From Candidatus Baltobacteraceae bacterium (GTDB lineage: Bacteria > Vulcanimicrobiota > Vulcanimicrobiia > Vulcanimicrobiales > Vulcanimicrobiaceae), in contig DASXEW010000003.1 in the NCBI GenBank assembly GCA_036489885.1, forward strand, positions 930,001-994,000: 64,000 nt of DNA. Direction: 5' to 3'. The notes beneath the pieces were generated by a model that saw only the letters and a list, made by a program, of their open reading frames with translations, was not told where the DNA came from and made no database searches. Of this stretch, positions 62,358-64,000 are shown piece by piece (within the stretch, counting starts at the first letter, position 1; each line of letters begins with the position of its first letter). The position numbers and the translations under genes are program-made.

Positions 62358-63719
62358 GTGAGCCCGCCGATGGAACAATGCGACGTCCTCGTCGTGGGCG
62401 GCGGTAATGCGGGCTGCGCCGCGGCGCTGGCAGCGGCGCGTAGCGGCAGCCGCGTACTCTTGGCCGAGCGGTACGGTTTTCTGGGCGGCACGGCGACCGC
62501 CTCGATGGTCGGGCCGTGGATGACATTCCATTCCGGACCCGATCGGATTGTCGGCGGCATCGCGCAAGAGATCGTCGAGCGTCTGGTCGCGCTCGGTGCG
62601 TCGCCCGGGCACATTCCCGATTCGAGCGACTACGTCGATTCGATCACGCCGTTCGATCCCGAAGTGCACAAGGCGTTGCTCTTTGAGATGATGCGCGAAG
62701 CCGGCGTCCGGTTGTTGCTGCACGTTTACTTTCTCGAAGCCGTGCGCGACGAACACGGCCGTGTTCGGGGCGCGCGATTTGCAACAGTCGGAGGGGTACG
62801 CGAGATTTTAGCCGGTCGTACGATCGATGCGACGGCGGATGCATTCGTTGCTGCTTCGGCCGGCGTACGAATGCAGGAAACTGCGCTGCGCGGTAACGTT
62901 CAACCCGCGACAATGATGTTTCGCTTGAGTCACGTTGACATGGAGGAGCTCTCCATGTACGTGCGCCGTCATCCCGAAGAGATGCGCACGTCGCTCAAAA
63001 CGCACGAACGCACGCCGGAACGCATGACGGCGATCGCGGGACTCTATCGAATTTGGCAAGACGCCATAGAAAGCGGCGAGGTAACCGTCAAGCGCGAGCT
63101 GGTCTCGCTGTTTGCAACTCCGTATCCGGATGAATTGACGGTCAACATGTCACGCGTCGTCGACATCGATCCGCTCGATCCGGACGATCTAACGCGGGCC
63201 GAGATCGAATCGCGCGCGCAAGTTATGGAGCTGTTGCGTTTCTTTCGCGCGCGCGTGCCGGGTTTCAAGAATGCTCGGCTGGCCGCAACCGCAACGCAGA
63301 TCGGGATCCGCGAGTCGCGTCGCATCGTCGGTGAGTACACGCTGACTGCAAACGATGTTCTCGAAGCACGGCAATTTCCGGATGCGATTGCGCGCAGTGC
63401 GTACCCGATCGACATCCACAATCCCAAAGGCTCGGGGACGACCACGGTCCGGTTGCCCAAAGGCAAGGCGTACGAGATTCCTTACCGGTGTCTCGTCCCG
63501 CTCGACGTCGACGATTTGATCGTTGCTGGACGTTGCATCTCGACCTCACATGAAGCGCACGCGACGACGCGTTTGACACCGACAGTCATGACGCTCGGAC
63601 AAGGCGCTGGGACGGCGGCGGCAATTTCCGTGAAAAGCCACGTGCCGTTCCGGCACGTCGACACGAAGATGTTGCGCGACCAGCTTATCGCCTCAGGCGT
63701 TGACTTGCGGCGTTCGTGA
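62358..63719 (+). CDS. FAD-dependent oxidoreductase of the FAD_oxidored family
   Basis: 453 residues. Dinucleotide fold 'DVLVVGGGNAGCAAALAAARSGSRVLLAERYGFLGGTATASMVGPW', which is the family signature, 'AGRTIDATADAFVAASAGV', and a C-terminal FAD contact 'LIVAGRCISTSHEAHATTRLTPTVMTLGQGAGTAAAI'. Members are poorly characterised flavoenzymes, several in sugar or xenobiotic clusters. GTG 62358 or ATG 62370 may be the start. Its stop overlaps the following kinase-like start (GTGA). Confidence 0.85.
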   Translation: MSPPMEQCDVLVVGGGNAGCAAALAAARSGSRVLLAERYGFLGGTATASMVGPWMTFHSGPDRIVGGIAQEIVERLVALGASPGHIPDSSDYVDSITPFDPEVHKALLFEMMREAGVRLLLHVYFLEAVRDEHGRVRGARFATVGGVREILAGRTIDATADAFVAASAGVRMQETALRGNVQPATMMFRLSHVDMEELSMYVRRHPEEMRTSLKTHERTPERMTAIAGLYRIWQDAIESGEVTVKRELVSLFATPYPDELTVNMSRVVDIDPLDPDDLTRAEIESRAQVMELLRFFRARVPGFKNARLAATATQIGIRESRRIVGEYTLTANDVLEARQFPDAIARSAYPIDIHNPKGSGTTTVRLPKGKAYEIPYRCLVPLDVDDLIVAGRCISTSHEAHATTRLTPTVMTLGQGAGTAAAISVKSHVPFRHVDTKMLRDQLIASGVDLRRS

Positions 63720-64000
63720 AGCTCTTTGCCGGAGTCGACGGCGGGCAAAGCTCGACGGTCGCGCTCGTCGCCGACGAAAACAAACAGATCCTCGGCCGCG
63801 GTGTGGCCGGACCGTGCGATCACATCGGTCAAGCGGCGGATTCACCGCGTTTCGCACGCGCCTTGGAAGGAGCCGTCGCTGCGGCGTTGCGGGACGCAAA
63901 GGTCGAACCCGATTCGAGATTCGAAGCAGTTGTCGCCGGCATCAGCGGATACGAAGGAACGATTCACGGCCTCAAGCCGAAGCTGAATGCACGCCGCGTC
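63716..64000 (+). CDS. BadF/BadG/N-acetylglucosamine-kinase-type ATPase, N-terminal part (cut by window edge)
   Basis: 95 residues visible. 'LFAGVDGGQSSTVALVADENKQILGRGVAGPCDH' is the phosphate-1 loop of the BadF/BcrAD/N-acetylglucosamine kinase family (xGxDGGxTxTxxxxxD...GxxxAGPxN), followed by 'FARALEGAVAAALRDAKVEP' and 'AVVAGISGYEG'. A sugar kinase is the likelier role, and GlcNAc released by the GH20 enzyme at 54-56 kb would be a natural substrate, but this is inference. Coupled to the FAD oxidoreductase gene. Confidence 0.8.
   Translation, partial: MKLFAGVDGGQSSTVALVADENKQILGRGVAGPCDHIGQAADSPRFARALEGAVAAALRDAKVEPDSRFEAVVAGISGYEGTIHGLKPKLNARRV

Overview
The window is high-GC, gene-dense bacterial DNA in which many stop and start codons overlap (ATGA, TGATG, TAATG). 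A beta-barrel-like exported protein, many lipoproteins with Pro/Thr/Ser-rich linkers, TAT/Sec-exported binding proteins, a Bam-less but clearly diderm flavour, HD-GYP and GGDEF proteins and a selenocysteine system point to a diderm, probably little-cultivated soil or aquatic lineage. Eremiobacterota/Vulcanimicrobiota would fit, but this is an inference from style and not from a marker gene.

Layout. 0-1.35 kb (minus): tsaE-tsaB-rimI, tRNA modification and N-acetylation. 1.35-7.15 kb: two small proteins, gyrA, a two-component pair and a STAS-like protein. 7.2-10.8 kb: thioredoxin, selA and selB, followed by an exported barrel-like protein. 12.7 kb: clpB under a CIRCE operator. 15.4-20.3 kb: an enolase-superfamily enzyme divergent from an SsuABC/TauABC-type importer that is fused operonically to protocatechuate 3,4-dioxygenase (pcaHG). 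20.25-22.5 kb: ilvB-ilvM-like operon with promoter, Leu/Ile/Val-rich leader peptide and attenuator. 22.5-28.4 kb: orphan TRAP binding protein, DHA2 exporter, bipA/typA, a Tag-like glycosylase, lipoprotein. 28.5-33.5 kb: NHL-like lipoprotein, receiver-cyclase, nickel-type transporter, methyltransferase. 33.84 kb: tRNA-Sec (UCA anticodon, 8/5 fold). Its 3' end is repeated at 36.18 kb, bracketing a 2.2 kb insert with one TPR-sulfotransferase gene.

36.2-44.9 kb: SDR, NMT1-type binding protein and a histidine-utilisation operon (hutH, class III aminotransferase, hutI, hutU, hutF). 44.9-50.2 kb: glycoside-hydrolase-like lipoprotein, GNAT, sirtuin, a catalytically degenerate cyclase. 50.2-56.8 kb: a YkgJ-QueC fusion, a sodium symporter fused to a FecR domain, a degenerate GGDEF protein, a GH20 hexosaminidase and a PDZ protein. 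56.78-59.8 kb: a YtrA-type GntR/ABC operon with an excellent promoter, a 13+13 bp operator and an unannotated 34-residue first gene. 59.9-64 kb: M20 dipeptidase, HD-GYP regulator, FAD oxidoreductase, start of a BadF/NagK-type kinase.

The most unusual structure is a conserved leader element seen twice: before rimI and before the ilvM-like gene, about 22 kb apart and on opposite strands. It encodes a peptide beginning MMMG and ending AW-x-GAPL whose stop codon overlaps the start of the downstream gene. The window also has machinery for selenocysteine insertion (selA, selB, tRNA-Sec) but no selD and no selenoprotein that I could identify.
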